DNA of 64,000 nt, from the NCBI GenBank assembly GCA_013288555.1, contig JABDBQ010000005.1, forward strand, positions 41,799-105,798. Direction: 5' to 3'. Every line of letters begins with the position of its first letter. The stretch's first letter is position 1. Shown here one piece after another: positions 63,091-64,000 of this stretch. Origin of the DNA: Bacteroidota bacterium (GTDB lineage: Bacteria; Bacteroidota; Bacteroidia; CAILMK01). The notes under the pieces are model-generated. The model had not been told where the DNA came from. It saw only the letters and a program-made list of their open reading frames with translations, and made no database searches. The position numbers and the translations under genes were made by a program.

Positions 63091-63744
63091 GATTTTCATC
63101 TCAGGCACATCACCCTCAATAATCAATCTACCAGCTGTTTTGGCTTTGATTTCTTCTATCGATACACCCGGCGCACGTTCCAGGAGTTTGAAACCGCTGT
63201 CAGGTGTTACTTCCAATACAGCCATTTCGGTTACGATCTTTTTCACGCAGCGCACACCTGTTATCGGCAAAGTACATTCAGGCAATAATTTCGATTCACC
63301 TTCTTTGTTAGAATGCATCATGGCTACAATGATATTATCAGATGAAGCAACCAGATCCATAGCGCCCCCCATGCCTTTTACCATTTTGCCGGGTATTTTC
63401 CAGTTGGCAATATCTCCCTTGTCGGATACCTCCATAGCTCCCAAAACAGTGAGTTGAATATGTTTGCCACGTATCATGGCAAAAGAAGTGGCAGAATCAA
63501 ATATAGCAGAACCGGGAAGGGTAGTTACCGTTTCTTTTCCGGCGTTGATCATGTCCGGATCCTGCTCACCCTCAAATGGATAAGGCCCCATTCCGAGCAG
63601 TCCGTTTTCTGATTGCAAGATAACAGTTATTCCCTCTGGAATGTAGTTTGCCACTAATGTGGGAATGCCAATTCCTAAATTTACATAATAACCGTCTTGT
63701 AGCTCTTGTGCGATTCTTTTCGCTATTCCGTATTTATCTAGCAT
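63088..63744 (-). CDS. scoB: 3-oxoacid CoA-transferase subunit B
   Basis: 218 aa, beta subunit of succinyl-CoA:3-ketoacid CoA transferase. The catalytic Glu is residue 46 in [11 protein letters not shown]. Family features [15 protein letters not shown] at the start and [14 protein letters not shown] follow. It converts acetoacetate with succinyl-CoA to acetoacetyl-CoA. Directly downstream of scoA. Its final 19 codons are duplicated as a relic at 62249. Confidence 0.95.
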   Translation of the reverse strand: MLDKYGIAKRIAQELQDGYYVNLGIGIPTLVANYIPEGITVILQSENGLLGMGPYPFEGEQDPDMINAGKETVTTLPGSAIFDSATSFAMIRGKHIQLTVLGAMEVSDKGDIANWKIPGKMVKGMGGAMDLVASSDNIIVAMMHSNKEGESKLLPECTLPITGVRCVKKIVTEMAVLEVTPDSGFKLLERAPGVSIEEIKAKTAGRLIIEGDVPEMKI

Positions 63745-63749
63745 TGCCT

Positions 63750-64000
63750 TTATCTTTTTGTAACAGTTACACGTTCAATTCTTTTCTCATAATTCGTTCC
63801 CTGAAAAATCCGGTTGACAAAAACCCCGGGAGTATGAATAAAATTCGGATCGAGTTCTCCAGGTTGTACCAGTTCCTCTACTTCCGCAATGGTAATTCTG
63901 CCGGCAGTGGCCATTGGCGGATTAAAATTTCGAGCTGTCCCTTTGTAAACCAGATTTCCCATGGTATCGCCTTTCCAGGCTTTAACAATCGCAAAATCGG
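63750..64000 (-). CDS. scoA: 3-oxoacid CoA-transferase subunit A, truncated at window edge
   Basis: C-terminal part of the alpha subunit. The frame is open to the right edge (in-frame [17 protein letters not shown] before the ATG at 63962), so the true start is beyond 64000. Conserved segments are [17 protein letters not shown] and [14 protein letters not shown]. The gene precedes scoB by 5 bases. Confidence 0.93.
   Translation of the reverse strand, partial: DFAIVKAWKGDTMGNLVYKGTARNFNPPMATAGRITIAEVEELVQPGELDPNFIHTPGVFVNRIFQGTNYEKRIERVTVTKR

Overview
The window is a stretch of a Bacteroidota chromosome, probably an environmental lineage near Sphingobacteriia, Chitinophagia or Bacteroidia. 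The evidence is type IX secretion C-terminal sorting domains on two proteins, promoters of the Bacteroidota form (TTG, 17-20 bases, TAnnTTTG), little use of Shine-Dalgarno sites, an S46 dipeptidyl-peptidase, a C10 peptidase, many small outer-membrane barrels, an alpha-beta fused 2-oxoacid dehydrogenase E1, and an S16 protein with an acidic tail. The DNA is AT-rich throughout and gene order is mostly housekeeping. I see no prophage, rRNA operon, CRISPR array or complete insertion sequence.

Layout. 1-9 kb: 3' part of a phosphofructokinase, then a leftward group with a DUF3352-like propeller protein, dapD and three glycan genes (GT9 glycosyltransferase, Gfo/Idh/MocA oxidoreductase, RmlD-like reductase), then a GH3-family protein. 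9-16 kb: dxr-rseP, a secreted unknown, tRNA-Leu(CAA) with a strong terminator, two small barrels, a LamG protein and an alpha/beta hydrolase. 16-24.5 kb: an ABC-2 exporter pair, then a signalling locus: histidine kinase, receiver-adenylate cyclase and HD-domain protein in one leftward operon, divergent from a large membrane-spanning nSTAND NTPase with coiled coil and WD40 propeller. 24.5-31 kb: rpsP-rimM, an amidohydrolase lipoprotein, pgk, a STAS protein, a T9SS protein and RNase Z. 31-43 kb: T9SS-exported C10 peptidase, AddB-like nuclease, DPP11-like S46 peptidase, AlkZ-like winged-helix protein and fused E1 dehydrogenase. 43-49.6 kb: tandem fatty-acid hydroxylases, a membrane-anchored receiver, three kynurenine-pathway genes (3-hydroxyanthranilate dioxygenase, ACMS decarboxylase, kynureninase) and rlmB. 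49.6-54 kb: YfcE phosphoesterase, a barrel, and an ECF sigma / anti-sigma / outer-membrane trio. 54-64 kb: TPR proteins, a TPR-membrane adenylate cyclase, RNase P RNA, a FrnE-like DsbA protein, ligA, a VapBC-type toxin-antitoxin pair and the scoAB CoA-transferase genes running off the right edge.

How parts work together. The kynurenine genes would carry 3-hydroxykynurenine through 3-hydroxyanthranilate and ACMS to 2-aminomuconate semialdehyde, i.e. catabolism rather than NAD synthesis. The C10 and S46 peptidases and the amidohydrolase lipoprotein point to extracellular or periplasmic protein use. Two class III cyclases with adenylate-type specificity residues, one receiver-linked and one with an N-terminal TPR region before a membrane helix, suggest cAMP signalling.

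Most interesting points: (1) the kinase / receiver-cyclase / HD operon beside the transmembrane nSTAND-WD40 protein, a candidate undescribed signalling or defence module; (2) a 58-bp relic of the scoB 3' end beyond a toxin-antitoxin pair, so that the pair lies between direct repeats, as expected for integration at the 3' end of a gene; (3) REP-like palindromes near 48.7 kb and a long inverted repeat at 58.7 kb.
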